Of a stretch of DNA of 25,302 nucleotides, positions 10,578 to 20,314 are shown piece after piece (position 1 is the first letter of the stretch; each line of letters opens with the position of its first letter). The position numbers were made by a program, and so were the translations under genes. Where the stretch lies: assembly GCA_004154925.1 (NCBI GenBank), contig QJNS01000488.1:1-25302 (forward strand). The letters run 5' to 3'. Source of the DNA: Monosporascus cannonballus. Lineage: Eukaryota; Ascomycota; Sordariomycetes; Xylariales. The notes beneath the pieces are model-generated. The model saw only the letters and a list, made by a program, of their open reading frames with translations, did not search any database and was not told the DNA's origin.

Positions 10578-12800
10578 GGTAGGAGGGTCAGAGAGGAAGA
10601 GCGTGGCGGGCCTCGTCCATATTCGGTTTCCTTGGAAGCTGAAAAGGGCCTCTGGGAATAGTATCTGGGGGAGTATGTTTGGTTGCTCTCCTTCTCCCCC
10701 TCCCCCGCCTCATCACTATCTTGTCCAGTTTTCGTGCGCCATGAGAGTGACCACGGGGTAGGATGATGAAGAAGCGTGCAAATAGACTATTATCAAGGCT
10801 AAAATAGCGCCCGGCTGGGGATGGTCTAGAACATACAATGTTATCCCCTATAATGCTAGTAACAATACGCGCCACTGACGGTGTTTATTAGTATAGTCCG
10901 TGCTGTGCACTACCGTATTAATCGCCGTGCGACGCGGACCGAGACGACATCGGGCGCGTCTGGGCATCGGCTTGTAGCTTGATTTCTACGTTTGCGCGAA
11001 GGCCGAGCGCGAAAGTGTGCAAATATACCCTGTCGAGCCGACAGTCTCAATTGTGGCTTGTAGACGTCATTTCCCGATCGGGGACACTATAACATGGGGG
11101 ACTTCAGCTGTAAGGGCGCTATGGGGGCGCTAAAGGTACCTCCCCAAACCAGCAACCGCAGCGACTAGCCTGATTTCACCGTGCGTCACTGTGTTTTATG
11201 GCATACAATGGGCCCGACTCGGTATGTTTACAGACTCTTGGGCTCGGCCTTCGTATATCCGGAAATAATGGTGGAGTGTTTCCCTCCCACGAACTTGGCA
11301 AGTCGATTAAACAAAAGTGAAGACTTCCAAACCAGTCCCGGTGGGTTGGTAAGGAAACAGCCATGGCGCGGGTACGGGGGGAGCAGGCGATCAGCCACGT
11401 ACCAACTGTAAAGGCGGGTTACGTTAAATTTTTACGATTGGGTCGATGACAGCCAGCCGATCCTCGGCTGGCTTGGTCGTAACGACATGTCGGCGCATCT
11501 TTCTCAGAAGCCACGACGAGGGTTAGCATCCCACGGATCGACTTTCGCGGACCCCCGGCAGGTTTGTTTGAACCAGCGCGACCCAGGAGTCCCCGCGCCC
11601 CAACTACCCAGGCTACCCCGTAGAGGCACACGAAATATGGAGTAAACGCTTCACCAACCGCCGATTCGCACAAGCGGCGCTGGCCTTCCCACCGAACGGA
11701 GATCCGCGAAATCCAGGCGTCACAGCTTCCTATCTTGAACGTGCAGCTCAGACGCCATCTAACAAAAATAGGCTTACCCAGGCATCTGGGACATTGCGCA
11801 CGGACATGTCCTGCATTGCATCCCCGGCTTGTTACCAGCCTTTTGGATTCAACTGATGATAGGGGGCTTCGTAAGCCGCCTCGCAACGAGTTCTAGAGGC
11901 TCACCATAGGTGCCCCGGAGGATTTCTCGTCTCAGGACCCGGGCATGCGGATGGTGGCGCAGTTCCATGACTGGCTGAAGTCTGAGCCCCTGAGTTTGTA
12001 TAGTTCATGTATTATGGTTGTCGAACGGGGGGCGAGAGAACCAGTGGGGATGTAACGTAGGTAGGCAGCAAAATTAGTCATGCATTCACAGAGGAGGAAG
12101 TTCTAGCTCGGTTATGTCCTACGAATGTTGCTATGGGTTGGGCACCGATATGAAACCGATATGAAGACTAACAACGTTCAGGAAGGTAGGAGAGGCGTAG
12201 GTCCACTTTTGGATTTCTCATCACCCTAATGGGTTTAGAGATTCTATTTCTCCTTATGAGACGATCAATGGAAGATAGCCCAGCGACGAACAGGTAATAG
12301 ACCCCCCCTGGATTCGTGTGCTTTTGGCGCATAGATACATTGCCTCTCGCTCACAGTCATCCTCCTCAACTGGTAGAGTTGGCCGACCTTCCCAGCCGCG
12401 TGGTTCAAGGTGATTTCGTCCGAGGCTTTGGACGGGCTATTCCGCAGCCTGGCCGACTAGAATGGCAATATAGCTGGCCGCCAGTGTCAGAAATGTCGCT
12501 CCCCCAACTCCGATCTTATAATCCAGAAGCGCACATGCATACCCACCTACTACGCGTTGTAGGCTTATCCCTGGAGAACGGAAGATGTCCGTCCAGGTAT
12601 TGACTAATCAGTCCCATACCATATGATTCCTGACCACCTCATAATGGCACCGCTTAAAGCGGCTGCTTATCCTTGGTGGCAGGCTAGAATTTCCGTAGCC
12701 CGCGTATCCCCGTGTGCCTACGTAGAGACCAATGGCAATTGATGCCTGCTGCACGCACTGCAGCGGATATCAAGATAGCCGACATATCCCCGTCCCCACT
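10578..12800. other. No credible gene
   Basis: The longest frame is 155 codons (11419-11886, -), rich in Arg, Gly and Cys, with no recognisable motif and no supporting splice sites. A short pyrimidine block (about 10687-10708) is the only simple sequence. Near 12370-12420 there are loose matches to tRNA A and B boxes, but the stems do not pair. The end of this stretch, just below 12801, must hold the 3' untranslated region of the SF3b49 gene. Confidence 0.5.
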
Positions 12801-13900
12801 TCAGCGACCATAGCCAGACGCAAATCCAGGAGGCGGTGGGGGTGCACTTCCAGGAGGAGGCCCGAAGCCTGGCGGAGGTATAGGCGCAGGTCGAAAGCCA
12901 CCTGGATGGAAGTCTGCGGGACTACCGTAGCCCCCTTGGGCAGGAGGCGGTCTTGCTGGTAAGCCAGATGGGGCTGGAGGTAGAGCATTTTGTCGTCCGG
13001 GTAGAGGTTGTGGTGGGCCGCCGTTCATACCAAATGCAGGTGGAGGCCCACGAGGACCGCCGGGCGGAGGAGCAAACCCAACTGGTCTGGGAGGGGGAAT
13101 GCCAGCAGCCATAGATGGGTCGAATCCGCCGGTGGCCACGACCGGAGGTACTACAGGGGTCTGAGGCGGAGGAGCTTGGCCTGGCGTCTGTAGAAGTGCC
13201 GGCGGCATCGGTTGAGTCTCGATGGTGACATTGTGCTTCTTGGCTTGAGCGGCGAGCATCCTCTCCGCTTGATCTCCATGGCGTTCGCCCTTCCCGTCCT
13301 TCTTGTATGCGTACTGCACGCTGATATCTTTATTCATAAGGAATTGACCATTCATGTTGTTGATAGCATCATCGCTAGCCTCGAAGCTGCTGTAGCTGAC
13401 GAAACCGTATCCTTTGCTCAAACCGTTGTCGTCGCGAGCGACCTTCGGAGGCGCAATGAGGGTGCCAAACCTGCTGAAGGTATCGTAGAGGACCTTCTCG
13501 TCGACCATGGGATCCAAATTTCCAATGAAAAGCTCAGCACCAATCTCGAGGGGTTTCTGCTTGTCTGCGGAGGCCTTGTTGACGCGCAGAGGTTTTCCGT
13601 AGAGTCGGATGCCATTCATAATCTTAGCGGCATAGTCAGCGTCGACCTCTCCATTGAACTCGACGAAGCCGAACCCTTGGTGAGATTGAGTAACTCGGTC
13701 CTTGGGCAGGTGGACATTTACCACCGGCCCTGCCTGGACCATGAGCTCCCAGATCAATGCATCGGTCGCGCGCTCGTCGATATTTCCCACGTAGACGGTA
13801 GCTTCCTTGTCTTGCTCCCTAGAGCCCACTTGTTAACGCTGTCAAGTATAGAGACCCGTAGATAAGTGAAGGACACTCACCAGTGCTTTGCGCCCGACAT
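12801..13900 (-). CDS. SF3B4: Splicing factor 3b subunit 4 (SF3b49, Hsh49/Sap49 type)
   Basis: This is a component of the SF3b complex of the U2 snRNP, which in known systems contacts pre-mRNA near the branch site in the nucleus. Exon 1 is 13900-13881 (MSGAKHW, last codon split), intron 13880-13819 (62 bp, GTGAGT...CTAG), exon 2 13818-12801; the product is 345 residues. RRM1 has RNP2 VYVGNI at 15-20 and RNP1 GFGFVEF at 55-61. RRM2 has RNP2 LFIGNL at 103-108 and RNP1 GYGFVSY at 143-149. [12 protein letters not shown] after RRM1 and [15 protein letters not shown] after RRM2 are hallmarks of this family. From about residue 205 the tail is Pro/Gly-rich, as in animal SF3B4. The continuous frame would start at a GTG at 13829; the ATG exon fits better because it restores a natural N-terminus and keeps frame. 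The neighbourhood is empty on both sides. Confidence 0.97.
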
Positions 13901-16399
13901 GATGGCGTATCGATCTTCAAATTCGTTGCGATGTTTTGTTTAGCGACGTGTTGGCGATGCTCCGTGACACGCTTTGCCTCCAGCCTTGTAACGTTTTAGT
14001 TGGAGCTTAAGTTCCCGGACCAAACAGGGACTTATGTAAGCATAGGGAAACACCTGCACCCAATGATTCGGGGTTGCTCCAAGTAATTGCGGAGTGCCTA
14101 CTACGGCCTCGGGGGTATTCTTTGTTAGTTGCCTCCACCCTGGCCGCCGTGGCATCAGGTATAATCTCATACAAATTTGTGATGGGAGTAAACATGCTGT
14201 GATGGTTTTGCCGGTGATTCCCTCTATTGCGAAGTGACGAAGATCGATCTTGGCCGAAATGCCACTGGATATTCCGTACGGCTTCCTTTGGAGTCTGCAT
14301 TCTAGCCTCATATGGGGGTATGGAGGTCCGGTGGAGGCAACTAACAAAGAATACCCATTGGAGTTGTAATCCTACTTATGCACATAGGTACCCAGATAAG
14401 ATAGTGAGCTGGGCGGCGCATTCCTTGCCAGTTGACATTGAATTTTTGAGTCTCTGTAATCATTGCCCAGGTGGGACAAGGAAAGGCATCGTCATCGCCA
14501 TCTTCGCAAACGCCAGAGAAGGTTTATTGCTCCCAACGTGTGGACAGCAAAGGACATAGATCCACTCCACGTGCCGAAGATACGCACAAGTCAGCCTTGT
14601 TCGACCGACAAGATGTTCACCCTTTCCGAGGAATCAAAGGTGCGAACAGCCCCGCCAGACAATCCTTGACAATCGATCTAATACCTGCGTTAGGAGCGCA
14701 TTGGAAAGATCATTGAGATCTCCAGAGTCGCAATGCACTAGTAGGATGTTCATTCCAAAAGGGCCGTTTAGAACCCAGGCTAACCTGCTTCCAGCGGCTA
14801 TCTTCCTCTGATCTTATACCTCGGTATGCCGCATCTGCCACCTCCAAAGCGGCCGCCATCGCCTTCATAGACCGAATCAAACTAACAGAAGTCCGCAGGC
14901 TATACCCGCAGCGACCCTAGGCCTTCTATCATCCGGTATGCCCACTCCTTCGTGAGAGGCTTGACCTGAGCGACATCACTGACGACATGTTAGACTCCTT
15001 TCCCCTCTTTCCTAGATATGGAGTGGCAGAAACTGGATCCGATGAATTGCCCGGTTTGTAACATCACGGTTGGGAGACATGTCAGCAGCATCCCTCTCGA
15101 AAGGGTAACAGGGGCGGCACTGGCGTTGAGGCACGTATCCATCATGGCGACAGGACAGAGTGGTAGCCCGCTGGTTGGCTTGTAACAACACAAACTAATA
15201 AAATTCTGATACCACTCACGATTACAATCATCGACAACCTGGGGACTCCTACGTCAATGGTCTCAAATTACGTGGATAAGAATATGTGGCTCGTATGCAT
15301 GGTTCATGTCTCCCGTCAATCACCTGCAATGTCTCGAGTCAACTTGCGCAGAGAGAACTCTGCCACAGTATCAACCAGGAGCATCTCGTGGTTACTCCAG
15401 GTGCAGCAGCAGCTATCTCTTACCGCACGTCATAAATTCACAGAGAAGCCACTCAAAGCTTCAGCTTTCTGATTGCAGTATGATGGCAAATAAACCCCCT
15501 TCTGCAAGCGAAAAGCTGCCTCAAGTGTTCTGCACGTATGTGCAACGGTCTATTGATAAGAAGGATATGTTCGATGGGCGGCTTCTATTATATACGGCCT
15601 AGGCGGGTGACACGCTGTTACAATAGGCATATGAATAAGCCATACTGACGATACCGACTATAGAGTTGGTTAGTTCCCAGAAGGAATTTGGCATATTCGA
15701 AGACCATGGTATCTGCGAAGAGTTTCCCCGCTATCGTAGTGGTCTGTCTGGAAGTGAACCAGGCCTTGCGCATAGAAAGTAGCAAAGCTCGTGAATAGAG
15801 CGCTGGCGAAGAGACGACCCTCCGATGCCCATTTCGGTCTCATACTGTTCGCCTATTTGTTCGAAAGGATATGGGGTAGATCGACCATATTCCATTTCTC
15901 GTGATGGAATCCGCGACGGTCGGAGCGAAGGCACGCTGAGACAGGGCGGTGCACCAAGCATGGGGTCACTCGATGTGTCGATGCATTTCCCAGCTCATTC
16001 GTGTTCTCGGTGCTCAAGCGCACCCTTTTCTGGGTGCGGGAGAGCGCTGACGGTGTAGAGAGAAATGCGAATCTGTTTTCGACCCCGTCTGGGTTGCATA
16101 GAGGTTAATAGTGGCGTGAGCAACCCTAGCCTCGGAAAACGGGCCTTAACTATTGGCTTGGCTACTGGGGTCACTCATATTCCATCATATTGAACGCACA
16201 AGACTATCTATCGGGTCTACCGCCGCTGGCCCTAGTCGCATATATGTGTGCGCGTTGCCTGGTTACAGTACTCGTAAGAGCTAACACCACCTTAGCAACA
16301 TACCAATGCGTATTGGCATGAGACTAGCTAGAGATGGTCTGCAAGGTGCCGTCCGGCCCGGTATGAGTGTCCGAGGCACACGCCTAGCTTATCATTCTC
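13901..16399. other. No credible gene apart from an inverted repeat
   Basis: Bases just above 13900 should hold the SF3B4 promoter and leader. Beyond that I find short frames only, none over 135 codons and none with a motif. Around 15680-15961 two overlapping minus frames look mildly protein-like but do not join and match no family I know. The 27-bp inverted repeat at 14113-14356 is described separately. Confidence 0.5.
14113..14356. repeat. Perfect 27-bp inverted repeat around a 190-bp spacer
   Basis: The arms at 14113-14139 and 14330-14356 are perfect reverse complements over 27 bp; the left one begins GGGTATTCTTTG and ends GCCTCCACC. Similarity stops sharply on both sides of each arm. With a 190-bp spacer the whole unit is 244 bp, the size of a small MITE, but I see no target-site duplication beside it. 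Both arms give the same translated string (WRQLTKN) on opposite strands, which is a consequence of the repeat and not evidence for coding. Confidence 0.9.
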
Positions 16400-17243
16400 T
16401 TAGCTGTCGATGCTATTATTTGGTGCGAGTTCTACTCCTGAGTCCTCGTCAAACTCTCTAAACAACTCGTCTCCAAGAGCAATCTGGAGGTCGTCCATAA
16501 GATCTATCACTGCCCGCCTGCCTGCCAGCAGCTCGCGCCAAAAAGTCCGACTTGGGCCGGAAAGCCGCGTATCATCCAAAAGCTTATCCCGGTGAACATA
16601 CTCTTCGAAGTATGTGACCATACTGCGGTAGAAGAGGTCGTAGTAGCCACGATGAGCGCTAGCAAGACGAATGAATGCCTCCAAGACGATATGCGCTGAT
16701 GGAACGAGAACCGGATGTCCACTGTCCGATAACGCTCCATGACCCCGACCGGGTCTCGGGCCGGGAAGAGAAGGATCGGATGCTAGAATGTAGTCTGACG
16801 AGGATAGTGTTCCCGGTTTGGCTCCTATCCCGATGTCTACCGGTGGTGGGATGAACCATAATGTTTCAGAGTGCGGACGTATGGAGATATCGATATCCAG
16901 GGTCTTGATATGCATGTGAAAAACCGGAACTAGCTGCTGACTATGTTCTCCAGATACGACACATGTCTGAGGGTCAGGGCATGGCGAAAGATTCGATTTC
17001 TTTAATGTTTCGACAGCTGTAGGAACCTTCTCATCCGGCACAACAAACTCGATCCCCTAAATTCGAGTTAGAGTGAAATAGGTGGGAATGGCTTGGCTTT
17101 CGTACTCCTATAATTGATGGGACTCCGTAAATAGTTAGGAGATAGTCCCCCCATAAAACGGAGGGTACTCCAGCCTCTGCTAAGAGACGAGAGGTGGCCT
17201 TGACCAGCTCCTCCCCGAGTGTGTCAATCGGTAATGCCGACAT
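16400..17243 (-). CDS. Degenerate nucleotidyltransferase-fold protein, fungal family
   Basis: Exon 1 is 17243-17106, the intron 17105-17057 (49 bp, GTACGA...TTTAG with a CTAAC branch site, phase 0) and exon 2 17056-16400, giving 264 residues. The ATG follows an A-rich leader and is the first in frame. The N-terminal part (VLWGDYLLTIYGVPSIIGGIEFVVPD, residues 29-54 in outline) has the strand-helix-strand pattern of the nucleotidyltransferase fold. Aligned with the gene at 18509, W31-G32 replaces the G-G pair and G47-x-E49 the D-x-D pair, so the metal-binding acids are mostly lost. The C-terminal half is probably helical and ends acidic. I infer a non-catalytic or altered role. The fold assignment rests on this local alignment and on recall of similar fungal hypothetical proteins; the gene model is firmer than the function. 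It is transcribed divergently from the 2EXR gene across 270 bp. Confidence 0.82.
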
Positions 17244-17513
17244 TTTTTTTCTTTTAAAAAAAGGTATTAAATTTTGAGACTCGAGGAAAAGCAAGTAGAT
17301 GATGCCCCGGAAACAAATGCGTTTTGTTTTCTCAGTCGAACTTAAGGTATATGTATCTATACAGGCATCCGATGCTGCACTTCGAGAGAGAAGCGTTTTT
17401 TGATTGGTCTGTGTGCCGCATTAAGTCTGCACTGATATAGGCTCATTTAACCGCGCGGCAAGCAAATCAGCCTCACTAAGATCATACCTAGCCGATGCTG
17501 TGCGTACCTATTT
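17244..17513. promoter_or_regulatory. Divergent intergenic region, presumed promoters of two genes
   Basis: This 270-bp gap separates the ATGs of the minus-strand 264-residue gene and the plus-strand 2EXR gene, so both promoters must lie in it. On the minus strand the ATG is preceded by an A-rich run (complement of 17244-17262), common in fungal leaders. No binding site can be named. Confidence 0.55.
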
Positions 17514-18236
17514 ATGTTAGTTTATGCGGACGGAACTGGATCTATATCACAACATGAACACATGGAGCACATCACTGATCCCGGGGCCGCCAGACTGCCA
17601 AGATGTGTTACGGAGGAAGGCCCTGTTTTCCATCTCTTTCAGTTACTGCCCCCAGAACTGCGCCACCAGATATGGCGAATCGCCTTGACAACTTGGTCTG
17701 CTACAGAGGTCCTTTCCCATGGAAACATCACCCAACTGCGGCCGTTGGGCTGGGATTCGTCGACAATCGGACGTGTATGCTGTGAGGCTAGGTATATCAT
17801 GCAGAAATTCTCCACACCTGTCGAGCTGGGTCCAAGCTGCCGTCCTTGGATCAACTGGGCAACCAACATCCTCTGCTTGGGTCCCGCTGCGGCAGCCTGC
17901 CGGGTCATTGAATCTACCAACAAGGCCATCTCTTCACATGTAGTCCACGCGGCTATTATATGGACGTCATGGGAGGATGTAGTCAAGTGCTTTAAACAAC
18001 TCTCTCGGCAATGGCATTCGCTTCGCTTCATTGCCATCTTCGACACCGGCAGACCCACTAATTACTATCCTCGACCTCTAGGATGTCAAGATATTAATCT
18101 TATTGTCAATAACTACGGCCGAGATGCTACGCAGTACAAATCATGGTGGTTAGATACGGACAGAATCGGCGGCGATTTGAAGGCCCACTTCGACCACGGT
18201 CAAGGGCCGCCTCGTGTGGTCTTTTTACCGCTGTGA
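17514..18236 (+). CDS. 2EXR domain protein, fungal
   Basis: This is a single-exon frame of 240 residues. Residues 39-58 read FHLFQLLPPELRHQIWRIAL, which matches the start of the fungal 2EXR domain: an aromatic-led strand, an LP-x-E-hydrophobic-R turn and an I-W motif. The helix GRVCCEARYIMQKF (about 86-99) occupies the place where 2EXR proteins carry their 'N.ESR' type segment. The rest has scattered Trp and hydrophobic strands as is usual in this family. There is no signal peptide or membrane segment. The family is strongly expanded in filamentous ascomycetes and its biochemical role is unknown; an F-box-like interaction role has been suggested by analogy only. A second in-frame ATG (residue 17) is a possible start. 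The gene is followed 272 bp later by the nucleotidyltransferase on the same strand. Confidence 0.85.
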   Translation: MLVYADGTGSISQHEHMEHITDPGAARLPRCVTEEGPVFHLFQLLPPELRHQIWRIALTTWSATEVLSHGNITQLRPLGWDSSTIGRVCCEARYIMQKFSTPVELGPSCRPWINWATNILCLGPAAAACRVIESTNKAISSHVVHAAIIWTSWEDVVKCFKQLSRQWHSLRFIAIFDTGRPTNYYPRPLGCQDINLIVNNYGRDATQYKSWWLDTDRIGGDLKAHFDHGQGPPRVVFLPL

Positions 18237-18508
18237 AGAGGAGTTGGCTAGTGACCAGGGCCGTAGTGCTCCAACATCGTTCTTGGCCCGGGCTTACCCT
18301 ATCAACTTCTCACATTAACATCAGGGCTCTCCTGATGGCGCAGAGACGCCCGGCCCTTCACTCCAACGACTGATTCTCAAGTCTACGCCGCGAATATATA
18401 ATGTCCAAATACCCGCGGCCGTTAACAACATGATGCAGTCAGCACAGGCAGTGTCCTATCCTTTTATCTAGTCACCGCTTATTATATATCGTTTGTCCTG
18501 GAATCATC

Positions 18509-19386
18509 ATGTCTCCGTCATTGTCGGAACTCGAAGCGGCTGCCTGCCATGTCTTAGAGATCATGAAGGCGGTGCCCGAGTTCCAAAACCAAAAGGTCGC
18601 CGTTATAGGCGGCATGGCCTTGTGGAAGTACCTGCCGCGAGGGCGCACGACCGAGGCAAGATCCCTACTGCGGTTGCCACGCAACTATCGCTGCTAACAA
18701 GGAGAATAGGATGTCGACTTCATTATAACAATGGATGGCCCCAAAAGCGTCAAGCCCAAACTACTGGCGCTTAAAAACTCCCCTTTTGTCGAAAAGGCCC
18801 AATGGTTTTATTATAAAAGCCGAAGCGGCAAGTACATCCAGATCGACTTCGTTGCACAATGGCAGGCATGTCTTCTCGCGGTTCCTAATCACTTACATCT
18901 ATTATTAACGGACGTACTTAGGCTGCGTACTTTCCACCAGCGGCGAAGAGGATCGGTGATATACCCGCGGGACATATACCTTACATCACTCCAGAGGACC
19001 TTATAGTTTCCAAGATCTTCTCCTGTGGCATGCGCGGGAACAAGGCTAAGAGCCGCCGCGACGCCGAGGATGCAGCTAGATTATTGGAGGCGACGTCAAT
19101 GCCTTCTGGGCCGCTGAAACTGGCTAAGCACCAAATTGACGCTGTAGAAGGAGGTCTTCCAGATGTGGTTTCCATGAGTGGAAAGAATGACTTATGGTGG
19201 AGGACGAGGCTGGGCCTCGCTGTGCCTTCGACCAGTGGATCGAAGGCTGTTCAATCAAGTTCCAAACAACCCCCTCCTAGCGGGGGTCGTCCAACAGGTG
19301 CTCAGTCGAGTTCCAAACAATCCCTTCTTAGCCGGGGTCGTCCGAGGGAATCACGCGGACAGGGCTCTAGGCATGCTTATTACTGA
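18509..19386 (+). CDS. Nucleotidyltransferase-fold protein with intact active-site motif
   Basis: Exons are 18509-18655, 18710-18865 and 18922-19386; the introns are 54 and 56 bp, both phase 0, and the first has a TGCTAAC branch site. The product is 255 residues. G34-G35, then D50-V-D52 (TTEDVDFII) and D95 (YIQIDFV) form the G-G/D-x-D/D signature of the DNA polymerase-beta-like nucleotidyltransferase superfamily. EDLIVSKIF and SRRDAEDAARLLE resemble the C-terminal parts of MNT/AbiEii-type enzymes. By family it may transfer a nucleotide from an NTP to a protein, RNA or small molecule; the substrate is unknown. Both introns appear to begin with GC (GAG|GCAAGA and CAG|GCATGT); no GT donor keeps the frame for the first, and only a poor GTTCCT site could replace the second. 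The last 45 or so residues are low-complexity with two copies of a 17-residue unit. Read without splicing it would look like a broken gene. Confidence 0.87.
19252..19353 (+). repeat. Two tandem 51-bp units inside the nucleotidyltransferase gene
   Basis: The units begin at 19252 and 19303 and are diverged but easily aligned (each has AGTTCCAAACAA and GGGGTCGTCC). Because 51 is a multiple of three, the repeat adds 17 residues (QSSSKQ...GRP) in frame, from residue 212 on. The tail is Ser/Lys/Arg-rich and probably disordered. Confidence 0.85.
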
Positions 19387-19507
19387 GTATGCTTTGAATA
19401 CTCGGGTGTTTCCAATTGTATATTAGGGAGAGCCGCTGCGTCGGCTTAGCAACGCTATAATCAGACATATTGTTGGCTTAATGGCGACTCAAAAGACCCC
19501 CTGTGTC

Positions 19508-20314
19508 TCAAAGCTCGATCACTCTGTCCCCCTTGAATCCTCCTGACTGACCGAAATAGTACCCTCGTTGATTCGTGATGAATCGCTTTGCCTTCGCATC
19601 GACGAAATCACAGTTAAAGTGTGTATGTCCGAAGGCCCAGAGCTTGACACTTTCGCCCAAATAGCATGGCTGATCACTCACGTCTGAGGCAAAACCTGGC
19701 TGAATGGGGCTGAGGCGGTGTCTAGGGTCAACAGCCCGTTCATCCAACGTCGGGCTATAGTGGGTAAGAATGACAACTTTCCTCCCCGTCCCCTCCAGTG
19801 ATGCCACTTGCTCATTCAACCATCCAAGATCCCTCTCAAACTCAGCGTTGTGCTGTTCGACCGTCCAATTTTTAATATGATAGAAGTCGTTGACACCGAA
19901 ACTAACCGCTTCCATTGACTCGGCAGGCACCCTTGAGAAAAGCGTGCATCCGAGAATTGAGACGGGGTCTTCCGACGCGTTGTGGATGTCGTAACGGGCC
20001 CGGTCCAGCAGAACGAACTCACCCAGTTCCGAGTCGTTTTCTCTCTCCTGTCGTATTTGGTCTACAAATTGCCGCATCACATTCTTTGAATGCTCCCAGG
20101 TCGAGTGCCATGGCTCATGGTTGCCCAGGACAAGGAACACCACGCGAAAACTTGACAACTGTCGTTTGAGAAAGGCAATATACTCTTCGGCATGCTGTAT
20201 ATAGCCAATGTCGCCCAGTAGCGCGAGGTACGGAGCCTTGGCTGGTATGTCAAAGATGTCATAAGCTTTGGGACTCTCGAGATGGAGGTCTGAAATAATC
20301 TGAATTGCGACCAT
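19508..20314 (-). CDS. Calcineurin-like metallophosphoesterase
   Basis: This is a single-exon gene of 268 residues. The start is the ATG at 20314; the frame extends 15 codons further to a TTG, which a fungal gene would not use. All motifs of the binuclear-metal phosphoesterase fold are present in order: D9-x-H11 (SDLHLE), G-D35 (LLGDIG), G-N65-H66-E, H185 (LTHYSP) and G-H230-x-H232 (FGHTH). An intact active site predicts hydrolysis of phosphomonoesters or phosphodiesters, with Mn, Fe or Zn bound. The size fits the small soluble fungal group usually annotated 'Ser/Thr phosphatase family' and not the PP1/PP2 enzymes; the substrate cannot be read from the sequence. No signal peptide or membrane segment is visible. 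It converges tail to tail with the nucleotidyltransferase gene, with 121 bp between the stop codons. Confidence 0.95.
   Translation of the reverse strand: MVAIQIISDLHLESPKAYDIFDIPAKAPYLALLGDIGYIQHAEEYIAFLKRQLSSFRVVFLVLGNHEPWHSTWEHSKNVMRQFVDQIRQERENDSELGEFVLLDRARYDIHNASEDPVSILGCTLFSRVPAESMEAVSFGVNDFYHIKNWTVEQHNAEFERDLGWLNEQVASLEGTGRKVVILTHYSPTLDERAVDPRHRLSPIQPGFASDVSDQPCYLGESVKLWAFGHTHFNCDFVDAKAKRFITNQRGYYFGQSGGFKGDRVIEL

Noticed and set aside
11419..11886. 155-codon minus-strand frame
   Set aside because: Arg/Gly/Cys-rich composition typical of chance translation of GC-rich DNA; no motif.
12350..12432. tRNA-like boxes (TGGTAGAGTTGG and GGTTCAAGG)
   Set aside because: The T arm, anticodon arm and acceptor stem do not pair, so no cloverleaf can be drawn.
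13212..13865. 217-codon plus-strand frame
   Set aside because: It lies wholly antisense to the SF3B4 gene. Its length comes from the codon bias of the real gene on the other strand.
15680..15961. Two overlapping minus frames that look like parts of one protein
   Set aside because: They need a frame change without a plausible intron, and neither resembles a family I can name.
18509..19386. Nucleotidyltransferase region as three unrelated frames or a broken gene
   Set aside because: Two phase-0 introns join the pieces into one protein with all active-site motifs in order. The GC donors are unusual but allowed.
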